In this document: positions 31,772 to 40,732 of the stretch, one piece after another
Layout of the letters: each line of letters begins with the position of its first letter
Numbering within the stretch: the first letter of the stretch is position 1
Source: an uncultured Psychrobacillus sp.
Lineage (GTDB): Bacteria > Bacillota > Bacilli > Bacillales_A > Planococcaceae
Reading direction: 5' to 3'
Assembly (NCBI GenBank): GCA_934234185.1
Contig: CAKQHO010000013.1
Span: forward strand, 1 to 50,172
Length of the DNA: 50,172 bases
Made by a program: the position numbers and the translations under genes
The notes under the pieces: model-generated
The model's database searches: none
Seen by the model: the letters and a program-made list of their open reading frames with translations, nothing else
Told to the model about the DNA's origin: nothing

Positions 31772-33226
31772 ATGAGACATATGAAAAAAAGACCATGGAG
31801 CAAAAGAAAAAGGCTAGTGATGGGCGTGGTTGGATTATTCACTATCGTTTATATAACACTTATCCTATGGCATACATATAAACCGCTACCTGATGGGCTT
31901 TCCTATGCGGGGAGTATACATAAAACGAATAATATTGATTTCCTTACGGATCTTACCTTTGCTCAAGATAAACACGGGACTAACATGACCCATGAGAATC
32001 ATATATTTGATGAAGTTTATAAGACAATAGACGAAGCAGAGGAATTTGTTGTGTTAGATTTTTTTCTTGTAGATGGTTATTACGATGAAAATGAAAATTT
32101 CCCTAATATAGCTGATACACTTTCTACTACACTATCAAATAAGAAAAAAGAAAATCCAGATATGCCTGTTATTTTTATAACCGACCCCCTAAATCGCGGC
32201 TATGGTTCCTATGAAAACGAATGGTTTAAAAAGATGCGAGATGCTGGTGTAGAAATTGTTTATACTGATTTAGACCCACTAAGAGATTCAACACCCATTT
32301 ATTCTGGTGTTTATCGAATTTTCTTCCAATGGTTTGATTTTGGGGGAAAAGGGTGGATTGCAAACGCTATGGCTTCAGAAGCCCCTAAGATGACTATTGC
32401 TTCTTATATGACTTTATTAAATGTAAAAGCAAATCATCGTAAGGTACTAGTGACTGAAAAAGCTGCTATTATCACATCCTCTAATCCTCATGATGCAAGT
32501 GGGTTTCATGGAAATATCGCTTTAAAATTAGATGGATCTGTGATAAATGATATTTTAAAGTCAGAAGAAGCAGTTTCTGTCATGTCTGGAGGACCAAAGC
32601 TTCCTAGAATAAAGACTAAAGAAGAAGATGGGCAATACGAGGTCCAATATTTAACGGAAAGTAAAATCTTAGAAACTCTTTTAGAGGATTTAGATAAAAC
32701 TAAGAATGGCGACAAAATCTGGCTAGGGATGTTCTTTCTATCAGAAAGATCTATTATGGATTCTCTGATAGCTGCCACAAATCGTGGAGTAAAGGTAAAT
32801 CTTGTTCTTGATCCAAATGAAAATTCCTTTGGCAGGGAAAAATCTGGAATTCCAAATAGACCCGTTGTTCAAGAGCTTTTGGAAGATACAGAGGAGAAAA
32901 TGAATATTCGTTGGTACAATACGGTGATTGGTCAATATCACACAAAGGCAATTTGGATTCAAACGAAGGAACATACCATTATCTCTAATGGTGCTGCTAA
33001 CTATACAGAAAGAGCATTAAATGATTACAATTTAGAAAGCAATATCCGAGTTATCGCACCAAACAATAGTGAATTAGCTGTAGAGATGGAGAACTATTTT
33101 GAAAGACTCTGGAATAACGAAGACGCCTTGTATACGCTGGAGCCTTCTGAATATCAAGATACTTTCACCTGGTGGCAAAGATGGCTAGTAGCTTTCCAAA
33201 GCCTCGTAAAAGTAACGACATATTAA
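31772..33226 (+). CDS. Phospholipase D-like membrane protein with altered HKD motifs
   Basis: A 484-residue protein with one N-terminal membrane anchor (about 15-35) and a two-lobed phospholipase D fold. The motifs are present but changed: HRKVLVTE at 222-229 has Glu where HxKxxxxD expects Asp, and HTKAIWIQ at 390-397 has Gln. The following Ser/Asn positions (TSSN, SNGAAN) are kept. The family includes cardiolipin synthases and phosphatidyltransferases such as ClsB/YwjE types. It may act on membrane lipid or teichoic-acid precursors. AGGAGAAAGG precedes the ATG. It is divergent from the iron operon. Confidence 0.85.
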   Translation: MRHMKKRPWSKRKRLVMGVVGLFTIVYITLILWHTYKPLPDGLSYAGSIHKTNNIDFLTDLTFAQDKHGTNMTHENHIFDEVYKTIDEAEEFVVLDFFLVDGYYDENENFPNIADTLSTTLSNKKKENPDMPVIFITDPLNRGYGSYENEWFKKMRDAGVEIVYTDLDPLRDSTPIYSGVYRIFFQWFDFGGKGWIANAMASEAPKMTIASYMTLLNVKANHRKVLVTEKAAIITSSNPHDASGFHGNIALKLDGSVINDILKSEEAVSVMSGGPKLPRIKTKEEDGQYEVQYLTESKILETLLEDLDKTKNGDKIWLGMFFLSERSIMDSLIAATNRGVKVNLVLDPNENSFGREKSGIPNRPVVQELLEDTEEKMNIRWYNTVIGQYHTKAIWIQTKEHTIISNGAANYTERALNDYNLESNIRVIAPNNSELAVEMENYFERLWNNEDALYTLEPSEYQDTFTWWQRWLVAFQSLVKVTTY

Positions 33227-33374
33227 TAAGAAAAGTGCCTTAGGGCCTGTTCTATCCTGGCAAGCAAATCGGAAACAACAAGGATTTCACACCACCACAG
33301 CTGGACAAATTTTAACTCGAAGGGGCCACGCTGGTGCTGAGTTTATAGCATCAAAGTTTATTTTGGTCTTTCAA

Positions 33375-33414
33375 AAAGGTAGGCAAAGTCAGATTATTGA
33401 CTTTGCCTACCTTT
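33375..33414. terminator. Strong bidirectional terminator
   Basis: A 17-bp perfect stem (AAAGGTAGGCAAAGTCA with its complement) and a 6-base loop, with T-rich flanks on both strands. It separates the PLD gene from the convergent DUF1540 gene. Confidence 0.92.
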
Positions 33415-33439
33415 CTTTCGAAGAGTTAGAAACCTATAC

Positions 33440-33595
33440 CTACTCTTTCGGTTCAAATGTTTTACAATCTGTTTCTTGGCTTGTGGATGCTTGGTTACCT
33501 TTATGACTTACTACATAGATTGCCTTTGCATTACACTTATTTCCTGCTCTCCAGAACTTACAGTTGCTCACTTCACAAAGAACGTCTTTCGCCAT
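33440..33595 (-). CDS. DUF1540 family cysteine-rich peptide
   Basis: A 51-residue protein of the DUF1540 family. It begins MAKDVLCEVSNCKFWRAGNK and has cysteines at positions 7, 12, 21 and 44, the metal-binding-like pattern of the family. A near-perfect GAGGAGGTG lies 7-8 bases before the ATG at 33595. DUF1540 proteins are common in spore-forming Firmicutes and have no established function. It stands alone, ending at the strong shared terminator. Confidence 0.85.
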   Translation of the reverse strand: MAKDVLCEVSNCKFWRAGNKCNAKAIYVVSHKGNQASTSQETDCKTFEPKE

Positions 33596-33663
33596 AGGTT
33601 TCACACCTCCTCATAAACAGTATGAATGACTGACATTTTTTTCATACTCAAGATTCGTCTTCC

Positions 33664-34140
33664 TTATTTTATTTCGATAATATGCTGAATCTCAGAAGGC
33701 AGGTTCTCCAAATGTTCAGATAAAAAAGAGGGATAAACAGGAAGATTAACTAGCTCTTTAAACTTAACCCAACGATATGTATGTACCTTTCCATCTTCAT
33801 TTACTACAAACTGATTTCCATTTTCTAAAAGAGAGGAGTCTTTTACATTTAACAAATAGAAAAAACAAATTTCATGAAATTTTTCTGAAGAAATTTCCTC
33901 TGTAAAGAAATTCTCGTTCACCCATAAAAATCTTTCTATTTCTACTTCTATGGCGAGTTCCTCTCTTATTTCTCTAAGGATAGCCTCTTCACTTTTTTCA
34001 TGAAGTCCTACTCTTCCCCCTGGGATATAGTAATAAGGCTGATTGATATCCTGCATAATGAGTAGCTCTCCCTCGTGTATGATTAGGCCAGCAACACGAT
34101 AATTGAATCTACCCAACGGAGTCTTAAATGAAATGTCCAT
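33664..34140 (-). CDS. Nudix hydrolase
   Basis: A 158-residue Nudix hydrolase. The box is intact at about 48-70 (G, RVGLH, E, seven residues, REIREELAI), the substrate strand is YYYIPGGRV, and the protein ends with a Trp/Phe-rich strand (HTYRWVKFKELVNLPVYPSFL). It is the third Nudix protein in the window and not closely similar to the other two. It is divergent from the REC-PP2C gene. Substrate unknown. Confidence 0.88.
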   Translation of the reverse strand: MDISFKTPLGRFNYRVAGLIIHEGELLIMQDINQPYYYIPGGRVGLHEKSEEAILREIREELAIEVEIERFLWVNENFFTEEISSEKFHEICFFYLLNVKDSSLLENGNQFVVNEDGKVHTYRWVKFKELVNLPVYPSFLSEHLENLPSEIQHIIEIK

Positions 34141-34291
34141 TCTGTTTTATTTCCCTTCTTTTCATTTCTTGTAAGGATAATGTTGTTAAAGGCTTTAAAA
34201 TATCTATATTATATAATCTTTTGTATAATAAAGAGAGTAATTATTTTTATAAAAAATTTTAAAACTTATACACCTATTGGGGGAAAATTCG

Positions 34292-35431
34292 ATGACTATT
34301 CTACTTGTAGATGACAATTCAGTCAATCTATTTGTAATAGAAAAAATTCTGCATAGCGCAGGATACAAGGATACGGTTTCGTTACAATCCGCCCGCGAGC
34401 TTTTTGAATACATAGAGCTGGATAATCCAAATGCTAGTTGTAAAGCAATTGATCTTATTTTATTAGATATTATGATGCCTGAAATAGATGGATTAGAGGC
34501 TTGTAAGCGTATCAAACAACAACATAGATTTAAAGATACGCAAATAATATTTGTAACTGCCTTAGAGGATAAGAATAAGCTTGCAGAAGCTTTAGATGTC
34601 GGCGGGAGTGACTATATCACAAAGCCTATTAATAAGGTAGAGCTTCTTGCTAGAATACGTGTAGCTCTCCGATTAAAAGCAGAGTTAGATTGGCATACTC
34701 AGCATGAGAAGAAAATTCAGTATGAGTTAGATTTAGCTACTCATGTTCAAAGAAGCCTATTAAGTCCTCCTTTACATGAAAAAGATATTCAAATAGAGGT
34801 TTCCTACCTTCCTTCCTTTAACTTAGCAGGAGATATGTATTATTGGCATAAAATAAGTGAAAAACGATATGCTGTTATACTGTTAGATATGATGGGTCAT
34901 GGTATATCTGCATCTCTTGTCTGCATGTTTATCTCATCAGTATTAAGAGAAGCTATTAAACAGCTAGTGGAGCCTGAATTGGTTATTAAGGAATTAAATC
35001 GGTACATGATATTGCTACATAATGAAAAAGTAGGGATACCATATTATTTCACTGCTGTGTATATGTTAGTCGACACAGAAAACAAAACTGTGGAATATGT
35101 AAACGCTGGGCATCCACAGGGATTTGCATTAATAGACGAGGAAACTACTATACCTCTAAGCAGCGGCTGCTGTGCTGTCGGTTTTTTTGATAATATAGAG
35201 GTGAAAAAGGAAACGATTCATTATGAAAAAGATATCCAAATCGTTCTCTATACAGATGGGGTTTTAGAAGCAATGGGTCCCTGCGAAATTGAATCCGAAC
35301 AGCATCTGGGTGAACTAGCTTCGAAAAAATGGGGGCATTCACAAGCTTTAATTGATAACCTGTTAAGTAAAGATAAACAAGAAAATCAACCAGATGATAT
35401 GTGTGTTTTAATGGTACAGTGTAAAGCATAA
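34292..35431 (+). CDS. rsbY: Response regulator with PP2C phosphatase domain (RsbY-like)
   Basis: A 379-residue protein: a receiver domain (about 1-120, phosphoacceptor Asp59 in LLDIMMP, conserved Lys in YITKPIN) joined by a helical linker to a SpoIIE/RsbU-type PP2C phosphatase (about 185-379). Metal-binding signatures are LAGDMYYWH, LLDMMGHGISASL, VLYTDGVLEA and PDDMCVLMV. In B. cereus RsbY, activated by the kinase RsbK, dephosphorylates RsbV and frees SigB. The RsbM- and RsbK-like genes next door support this. I chose the ATG at 34292, which has GGGGGA 6-7 bases upstream, over an open TTG at 34277. No sigB or rsbVW is in the window. Confidence 0.85.
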   Translation: MTILLVDDNSVNLFVIEKILHSAGYKDTVSLQSARELFEYIELDNPNASCKAIDLILLDIMMPEIDGLEACKRIKQQHRFKDTQIIFVTALEDKNKLAEALDVGGSDYITKPINKVELLARIRVALRLKAELDWHTQHEKKIQYELDLATHVQRSLLSPPLHEKDIQIEVSYLPSFNLAGDMYYWHKISEKRYAVILLDMMGHGISASLVCMFISSVLREAIKQLVEPELVIKELNRYMILLHNEKVGIPYYFTAVYMLVDTENKTVEYVNAGHPQGFALIDEETTIPLSSGCCAVGFFDNIEVKKETIHYEKDIQIVLYTDGVLEAMGPCEIESEQHLGELASKKWGHSQALIDNLLSKDKQENQPDDMCVLMVQCKA

Positions 35432-35447
35432 AACGAAAAATAGGAAT

Positions 35448-35477
35448 GGACTAGAATTAACAATTCTAGTCCTTTTT
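35448..35477 (+). terminator. Terminator of the REC-PP2C gene
   Basis: GGACTAGAATT and AATTCTAGTCC arms with a 3-base loop, followed by TTTTT. Confidence 0.88.
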
Positions 35478-35633
35478 GTTTGGTAAGACTGATTTCCAGT
35501 TTTAGGGCTTCAAATAAGAATAGCCCAGGCGCTGAGCACCGTTTTGGATGCAGGGTTAAGGAGCTGGATTTGGAATACAAAAACACATACACTGATCATG
35601 GCATCAAATGATATTTACTTTCTTAACTTCATT

Positions 35634-35684
35634 AAAAAAGCTGTAGACATAACACCCATAATATTTTGGATGTATATCTACAGC
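35634..35684 (-). terminator. Terminator of the kinase/methyltransferase operon
   Basis: On the minus strand GCTGTAGA and TCTACAGC, with further pairing inside, are followed by six T. Confidence 0.75.
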
Positions 35685-35712
35685 AAAATGAAATAATAAG
35701 AGATTGCTTCAG

Positions 35713-36579
35713 TCAACTTTTTTGATATATTCTTACGTTCCCCGCTACTTCCTTATAAAATTTCATCACTTCTGCAAAACGCAGTGTTTCTTTATCTCCT
35801 AAGCCTAGAAAGCCATTAGAGCTTAAACTTTCAAAAAACAGCTTTTGTACCTGTTCTTGTAGCTCAGGAGTAAAGTATATTAGCACGTTCCTACAAATTA
35901 TCACATGAAACTCATTAAAAGATTGATCAGTAACAAGATTATGCTGAGCAAAAATTATATTTTCAAGTAAATGGGGATGGAAGTAAGCATATTGTTGGTC
36001 TGTTTTATAATACTCTGAAAAAGCTTTATTACCACCAGCAAGCATATAGTTTTTTGTATATGCTTGCATTTTTTGAATGGGAAATGCTCCCTGTCCAGCC
36101 TTTTCGAGAACATTCTCATTCATGTCTGTTGCGTAAATTACTGTCTTATCCTTTAATCCCTCTTCTTCTAAAAGAATCGCCATAGAGTATACCTCTTCTC
36201 CGGTAGCACAGCCTGCATGCCAAATTCGGATTTCTGGGTAATCATGTAGAAGAGGTACTACCTTCTCTCGAAATGCCTTAAAAAAAGAAGGATTACGGAA
36301 CATTTCCGTTACATTGATAGAAAAATCATCTAGTAGTTGTTCTAAGTAACCGTCTTCATGGACTACCTTATCTAAAAGAAGAGTAATAGTCGGAATCCCG
36401 TTCATTTTCATTCGATTGTGTATTCGGCGAGAAATAGAAGAACGATTATATTGACGAAAATCGAAGCCTGATAATCGATAGATTGCTTCCAGCAATAACT
36501 CTATCTCTAGATTTTCATGAGGGTTTTGAGCACCTACGTCATCATAATCTATATTTCCAAAGTCGAATTGATTATCCAT
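35713..36579 (-). CDS. rsbM: CheR-type protein methyltransferase (RsbM-like)
   Basis: A 288-residue CheR-family SAM-dependent methyltransferase, which methylates glutamate side chains of receptor proteins. The SAM-binding motif is WHAGCATGEEVYSMAILL near 140-157, and NVTEMFRNPSFF and CRNVLIYF are the other CheR signatures. In B. cereus the CheR-like RsbM methylates the kinase RsbK and damps SigB activation. Here it follows the kinase gene by 11 bp on the same strand and lies beside the RsbY-like gene, so the same wiring is likely. No chemotaxis genes are adjacent. Confidence 0.87.
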   Translation of the reverse strand: MDNQFDFGNIDYDDVGAQNPHENLEIELLLEAIYRLSGFDFRQYNRSSISRRIHNRMKMNGIPTITLLLDKVVHEDGYLEQLLDDFSINVTEMFRNPSFFKAFREKVVPLLHDYPEIRIWHAGCATGEEVYSMAILLEEEGLKDKTVIYATDMNENVLEKAGQGAFPIQKMQAYTKNYMLAGGNKAFSEYYKTDQQYAYFHPHLLENIIFAQHNLVTDQSFNEFHVIICRNVLIYFTPELQEQVQKLFFESLSSNGFLGLGDKETLRFAEVMKFYKEVAGNVRIYQKS

Positions 36580-36590
36580 TTTCTAACTCC

Positions 36591-36995
36591 TTAAGATACT
36601 AACCATACTCGAAGAACAGAGAATAATTGCTCTAAATTTAGTGGTTTACTAATATAGTCTGAAGCTCCAGCCTCTAAGCATTTATCTCGATCATTTTTCA
36701 TTGCCTTAGCAGTAAGAGCAATAATCGGTAAATCAGTAATATTTAGTTCGTTTCGGATAGAAGACATCGTTTCGTAGCCGTCCATGTTTGGCATCATAAT
36801 ATCCATTAACACAATATCAATTTCGCTGTTGCTACGCATTATTTCCAAGCATTCTAGTCCATCTTTTGCAACTAGTATATTCATCCCTCTCCGCTCTAAA
36901 GCGGTCTTTAATGCAAATATGTTTCGATAGTCATCATCAACTATAAGAATATTTTTATTCTCAAAGATATCAGCATCCTCTGGTTGAATATGCAC
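36591..36995 (-). CDS. Receiver-domain end of the interrupted rsbK-like gene
   Basis: An in-frame ATG at 36995 opens a 134-residue piece that is the receiver domain of the same gene, with phosphoacceptor Asp65 and Lys in YISKPLNL. No ribosome site precedes this ATG, so I doubt that it is translated on its own. Confidence 0.45.
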   Translation of the reverse strand: MHIQPEDADIFENKNILIVDDDYRNIFALKTALERRGMNILVAKDGLECLEIMRSNSEIDIVLMDIMMPNMDGYETMSSIRNELNITDLPIIALTAKAMKNDRDKCLEAGASDYISKPLNLEQLFSVLRVWLVS

Positions 36996-37220
36996 TTCTT
37001 CTACTAGCTGTTCAATAGTTGGAGCTGGTGTAATAAGGGTTTCTTCTTCTATAGTAGTCGCCGCAACTTCTGTAATATCAAGATTTAGTTGTTTTTCTAA
37101 ATCTAAACCATCTGGAAGACTTGGTACAACTAACGTAAAGGTACTTCCTTCTCCTACGGCACTTTCTAATGTAATCCAACCTCCAAGAAGTTTGGCAAAC
37201 TCTTTACAGATAGATAATCC

Positions 37221-39368
37221 TCATCCTGTTCCTCCATACTTCCGAACGGTTGCTCCGTCCGCCTGCTGGAACGATTCAAAGATAAATTCGTGTTTATCCT
37301 CTGGGATACCAATCCCAGTATCTATCACTGAAAGTTGTACCCATTCCTTACTAATATCCTTCATATCTTCTGATAAATCATTTTTAGCAATCTGTTTAAT
37401 AGCGAGTTTTACAGATCCAGCTTCCGTAAATTTGAATGCATTTGAAAGCAGATTTTTTAGAATTTGCTGGAATCTTTTTTCGTCGGTATAGAATATATCT
37501 GGAACATTCTTATCCTTTGAAACCTGGAATGCTAAGTTCTTATTATGCGCTATCGGAAGGAATGTGCGTTCCATATGATGAGGTAACTCATTAAGATTCA
37601 CCTCTTCAAATAATACCTCTAGCTTCCCTGCTTCTACTTTGGATAAATCTAAAATATCATTAATGAGAGACAACAAGTCCTCTCCCGAGGAATGAATAAC
37701 CTTAGCAAATTCAGCTTCCTCTTCCGTTAAACGTCCTTTTCCATTTTCAGAAAGCATTTCAGACAATATTAAAATACTATTTAAAGGAGTTCTCAATTCA
37801 TGTGACATATTAGCAAGAAATTCTGATTTATAGCTTGAATGGAGCATCAGCTGTTCTGCTTTTTCCTCTAGCTCTTGACGAATTCTTTCAAGCTCTGTGG
37901 ATTTAGCTTCCGCGTCCCTAGTTCTTTCTTCAAGCTGTTCGTTTATTTGCGTCAGTTCCTCTGTTTGCATCTGAAGCTCTTCAGACTGTGTTTGTAGCTC
38001 TTCAGATTGTGTTTGTAGCTCTTCAGACTGTGCCTGAAGTTCTTCAGTCATTGCTCTAGATTCACTTAGCAAACGAACAACTTCCATTCTACCCATGACA
38101 CTATTGATAGATAACCCGAATGTTTCAACAATCTGCTTCACTAAATCCTGTTGAATTTCATTAAATTCTTTCAATGTTGCTAATTCAACTACTGCTATAG
38201 CCTCTCCTTCAAATAGGACTGGTACTATTAATATACTAGCAGGAGGAACTTGCCCTAAAGCTGTTGACACGAACTTATAATCTGTAGGAATATCCTTGAA
38301 CATTATTACTCTTTTTTCCTTAGCACTCTGGCCAATCAAACCTTGTCCTAGTCTGAAACTCTCTCTACCAATATCATTTTCTGTACTACTATCTGCAAAA
38401 GCTGCTTTTTTCACAAAAAGTGGTTCCTCACTATTTGGTTGATTAACGTAGAAAGCAGCATATGATGAGTCGGTCAGTTTAGCAACTTGAGATAAGAAGA
38501 TATTCGAAAGCGCATCTAAAGATGACACTCCTTGGTAATTGGTCACAATTTCGGCTAAGCTAGATTGAAGCCATTCTCTATCCTCCATCTTATCCAACAA
38601 ATTATTTGTAGCATAAGCAAGTTCTCGAATCTCATCATTTGTTTTTACCTTTATTCGTTCTTTATGGTCTCCATTATCTGACGCAATTTTTTCGATAGTT
38701 TTTGTTACTTCTGATATTGTTTTCACAATCGAATTAGAAATTTGACTTGCTAGAGTAATAGCAATTACCGATACTAAGACTAATAAGCCAAACAACGCAA
38801 GGGTTAGTGCATTATTTTCTCCATCCAGCTCATCAGCCCTAGCTTGAGTAAGTTCAACTTCTGATTTTCTAAAGGCTTCGAATTGACTGCGAATGGTATT
38901 CATATATTGACGACCATTATCATTTGCATAAAACGCTTGTATTCCTTCATTATCATTTGCTCTCTTTAAGCCTATTGCTCTTTCTCCAGCCTCAGATATC
39001 CAAGTTTCAATAGTTTCTCTTGCTTCTTCAAGCATTTCTTGCTGTTCAGGCTTCGCCTTAAGCAATTGATAAAGTTCTTCATATTTAGTTTCCCATTCTC
39101 TTCCCGCGTTATAATAAGGGTCAAGATAGGTTTCGTTTCCTGTAATAATGTAACCCCGTTGACCAGCCTGCATATCCATCACAAGCTTCTCAATCGTATT
39201 AGTTAAAGTCTGAACCTCTGTATTGTATTCTATTAAATTATTTCGTTCCTTCTGGAGCGATCGAATCTGGTTATTTAAGAGTAACACAGCTGCTAATAAG
39301 CAAATTATGATGACTACGTATCCAATAGTAATTTTGGAACGTATTCCAAATCTATACTTGTTTTTCAT
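37221..39368 (-). CDS. Truncated kinase product of the interrupted rsbK-like gene
   Basis: The part before the TGA: CHASE3, HAMP, GAF, coiled coil, HisKA and most of the ATPase domain, 715 residues ending in KYGGTG. The ATP lid and the final G2 box are missing, so kinase activity is doubtful without readthrough. GGTAGG lies 7-8 bases upstream of the ATG. Confidence 0.75.
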   Translation of the reverse strand: MKNKYRFGIRSKITIGYVVIIICLLAAVLLLNNQIRSLQKERNNLIEYNTEVQTLTNTIEKLVMDMQAGQRGYIITGNETYLDPYYNAGREWETKYEELYQLLKAKPEQQEMLEEARETIETWISEAGERAIGLKRANDNEGIQAFYANDNGRQYMNTIRSQFEAFRKSEVELTQARADELDGENNALTLALFGLLVLVSVIAITLASQISNSIVKTISEVTKTIEKIASDNGDHKERIKVKTNDEIRELAYATNNLLDKMEDREWLQSSLAEIVTNYQGVSSLDALSNIFLSQVAKLTDSSYAAFYVNQPNSEEPLFVKKAAFADSSTENDIGRESFRLGQGLIGQSAKEKRVIMFKDIPTDYKFVSTALGQVPPASILIVPVLFEGEAIAVVELATLKEFNEIQQDLVKQIVETFGLSINSVMGRMEVVRLLSESRAMTEELQAQSEELQTQSEELQTQSEELQMQTEELTQINEQLEERTRDAEAKSTELERIRQELEEKAEQLMLHSSYKSEFLANMSHELRTPLNSILILSEMLSENGKGRLTEEEAEFAKVIHSSGEDLLSLINDILDLSKVEAGKLEVLFEEVNLNELPHHMERTFLPIAHNKNLAFQVSKDKNVPDIFYTDEKRFQQILKNLLSNAFKFTEAGSVKLAIKQIAKNDLSEDMKDISKEWVQLSVIDTGIGIPEDKHEFIFESFQQADGATVRKYGGTG

Positions 39369-39740
39369 TCCAATTCCTACCTTTTTATGATTTATAGTTA
39401 TATTCTAAAGGAAGTGCTATTTAAATAATAGTGTTTCTAACTAATAAAGTATAAACTATTAATCTTTATTAGTTCATAGCAATAAAATCCACTTTTTTAC
39501 TTTATTAAACTTTGGGAAATATATTTTCACTTAGCGGATATGGTTGGAAGTGTTCGGAAAATCCTTCCGTTCCAAATTTTAGCCTACAATCATTGATTCA
39601 TCTAGTGCAAAAAGAATTATCTCACCATAGGATAATCCATTAAAATTTTTAAAATAAATTACCTAAATTATATTATGAATGTCCTACTATATAAGCTTAT
39701 CACTAAGTAAGGGGATGTCAGCATGATATGCTCAAAAAGC
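39369..39740. other. Gap between the rsb-like operon and the ribose operon
   Basis: About 370 bp, AT-rich, holding the untranslated leader and presumably the promoter of the rsbK-like gene. I found no convincing sigma-A or sigma-B promoter on the minus strand; a GTTTAA near 39505 has no good GGGTAT-like partner. A weak inverted repeat of GGAAGG and CCTTCC occurs near 39545-39570. No gene is supported. Confidence 0.4.
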
Positions 39741-39790
39741 AAAAAACTGCACCTCAAGGTTAGATTAAATCCAACGATGGAGTGCAGTTA
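39741..39790 (-). terminator. Terminator of the ribose operon
   Basis: On the minus strand AACTGCAC and GTGCAGTT enclose an inner TTGGATT/AATCTAA pairing and are followed by six T. Confidence 0.88.
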
Positions 39791-39807
39791 GCAACAGACT
39801 AATTCGC

Positions 39808-40728
39808 TTATTTAATTAATTCTAATTCAACTGGAATAGAAGCTTCTACTTCTTCACCATTTAAATATTTTATTGCTGTTTCTAGTGCTTTCTCACCAAT
39901 AAGATCTGGCTTTTGAGCAATTGTTCCAGCAAGTTTTCCATCTTCTACAGACTTCACTGCATCCTCGGTAGCATCAAAGCCAATAACTGTTATGTCTTCC
40001 CCTGCAGCTTCTATTGCTTCTAAAGCACCTAAAGCCATTTCATCGTTATGTGCAAATACACCAACAATATCTGGGTTTGCTTGTAAAATATTTTCCATAA
40101 CATTCAAGCCTTCTGTACGGTTAAAGTTTGCAGTTTGTTTTGCTGCAACATCTAACTTATCACTTGCTACTTTGTTAAAGCCTTCACCACGCTCACGCGC
40201 TGCAGATGATCCGGCAATTCCTTCAAGCTCTACCACTTTTGCTCCTTCTCCAACTAATTCTACTAGGTATTCCCCAGCCATCTCTCCACCAGCAGCATTA
40301 TCTGAAGCAATATGTGCTACCACTTCTCCACCTTCTGAAGTACGGTCTACAGTGATCACTGGAATTCCAGCAGCATTTGCAGACTCTACGGTAGCAACTA
40401 CAGCTGAAGAGTCCGTTGGGTTAATGATAATTAAATCAACGCCTCTTTGAATTAAATCCTCTACATCGTTTGCTTGCTTCGAGGCATTATCTTGTGCATC
40501 TACTACTGTGATTTTAGCTCCCAGTTCCTCTGCTTTCTCTTTTGCACCCTCACTTAATGTAACAAAGAATGGGTTATTTAAAGTGGAAACAGATAAACCG
40601 ATTGTATAATCGCCCTCTTTAGAGCTTGTTTTTTCTTTCGATGACCCTGGAGCCTCCGTCGAGCAGGCTGCTAGAAATAATACCACTGTTATGACCAAAG
40701 CAAAGTAAATTTTCTTCATGTTGGACAC
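39808..40728 (-). CDS. rbsB: Ribose ABC transporter binding lipoprotein
   Basis: A 306-residue D-ribose-binding protein. The signal peptide ends in the lipobox LAAC, so Cys22 is lipidated and the protein faces outside. The sugar-binding family pattern is clear: YTIGLSVSTLNNPFFVTLSEGAKEKA near 43-68, IIINPTDSSAVV, FAHNDEMALGALEA and IGFDATEDAV. It is the last gene of the rbs operon, 4 bp after rbsC, and ends before a strong terminator. Confidence 0.96.
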   Translation of the reverse strand: MSNMKKIYFALVITVVLFLAACSTEAPGSSKEKTSSKEGDYTIGLSVSTLNNPFFVTLSEGAKEKAEELGAKITVVDAQDNASKQANDVEDLIQRGVDLIIINPTDSSAVVATVESANAAGIPVITVDRTSEGGEVVAHIASDNAAGGEMAGEYLVELVGEGAKVVELEGIAGSSAARERGEGFNKVASDKLDVAAKQTANFNRTEGLNVMENILQANPDIVGVFAHNDEMALGALEAIEAAGEDITVIGFDATEDAVKSVEDGKLAGTIAQKPDLIGEKALETAIKYLNGEEVEASIPVELELIK

Positions 40729-40732
40729 TCCT

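Larger units (their letters stand above)
36591..39368 (-). pseudogene. rsbK: Hybrid histidine kinase (RsbK-like) with one in-frame TGA
   Basis: Read as one frame of 926 codons this is a complete hybrid kinase. In order: N-terminal membrane helix (about 12-33), external CHASE3 domain (about 40-175), second helix (about 185-205), HAMP, GAF (about 280-430), a coiled coil of EELQTQS heptads (about 440-490), HisKA with the phosphoacceptor in FLANMSHELRTPLN, HATPase, and a C-terminal receiver with Asp in VLMDIMMPNMDG. Codon 716 is TGA (37221-37223), exactly in the GGTGLGLSIC box, where TTA for Leu is expected. The frame downstream stays open with a full G2 box. The architecture and the neighbours match B. 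cereus RsbK. It is a nonsense mutation, a sequencing error or a readthrough site. Confidence 0.88.

Noticed and set aside
33227..33374. Gene remnant after the PLD gene
   Set aside because: The sequence is less AT-rich than usual for a gap, but no frame resembles a known protein and no repeat or structure stands out.
37970..38050. A 21-bp tandem DNA repeat similar in period to the intergenic arrays
   Set aside because: It lies inside the kinase gene and encodes coiled-coil heptads (EELQTQS), so the period is explained by the protein.
39369..39540. Sigma-B promoter before the rsbK-like gene
   Set aside because: A GTTTAA occurs near 39505 on the minus strand, but no GGGTAT-like -10 follows at the right distance.
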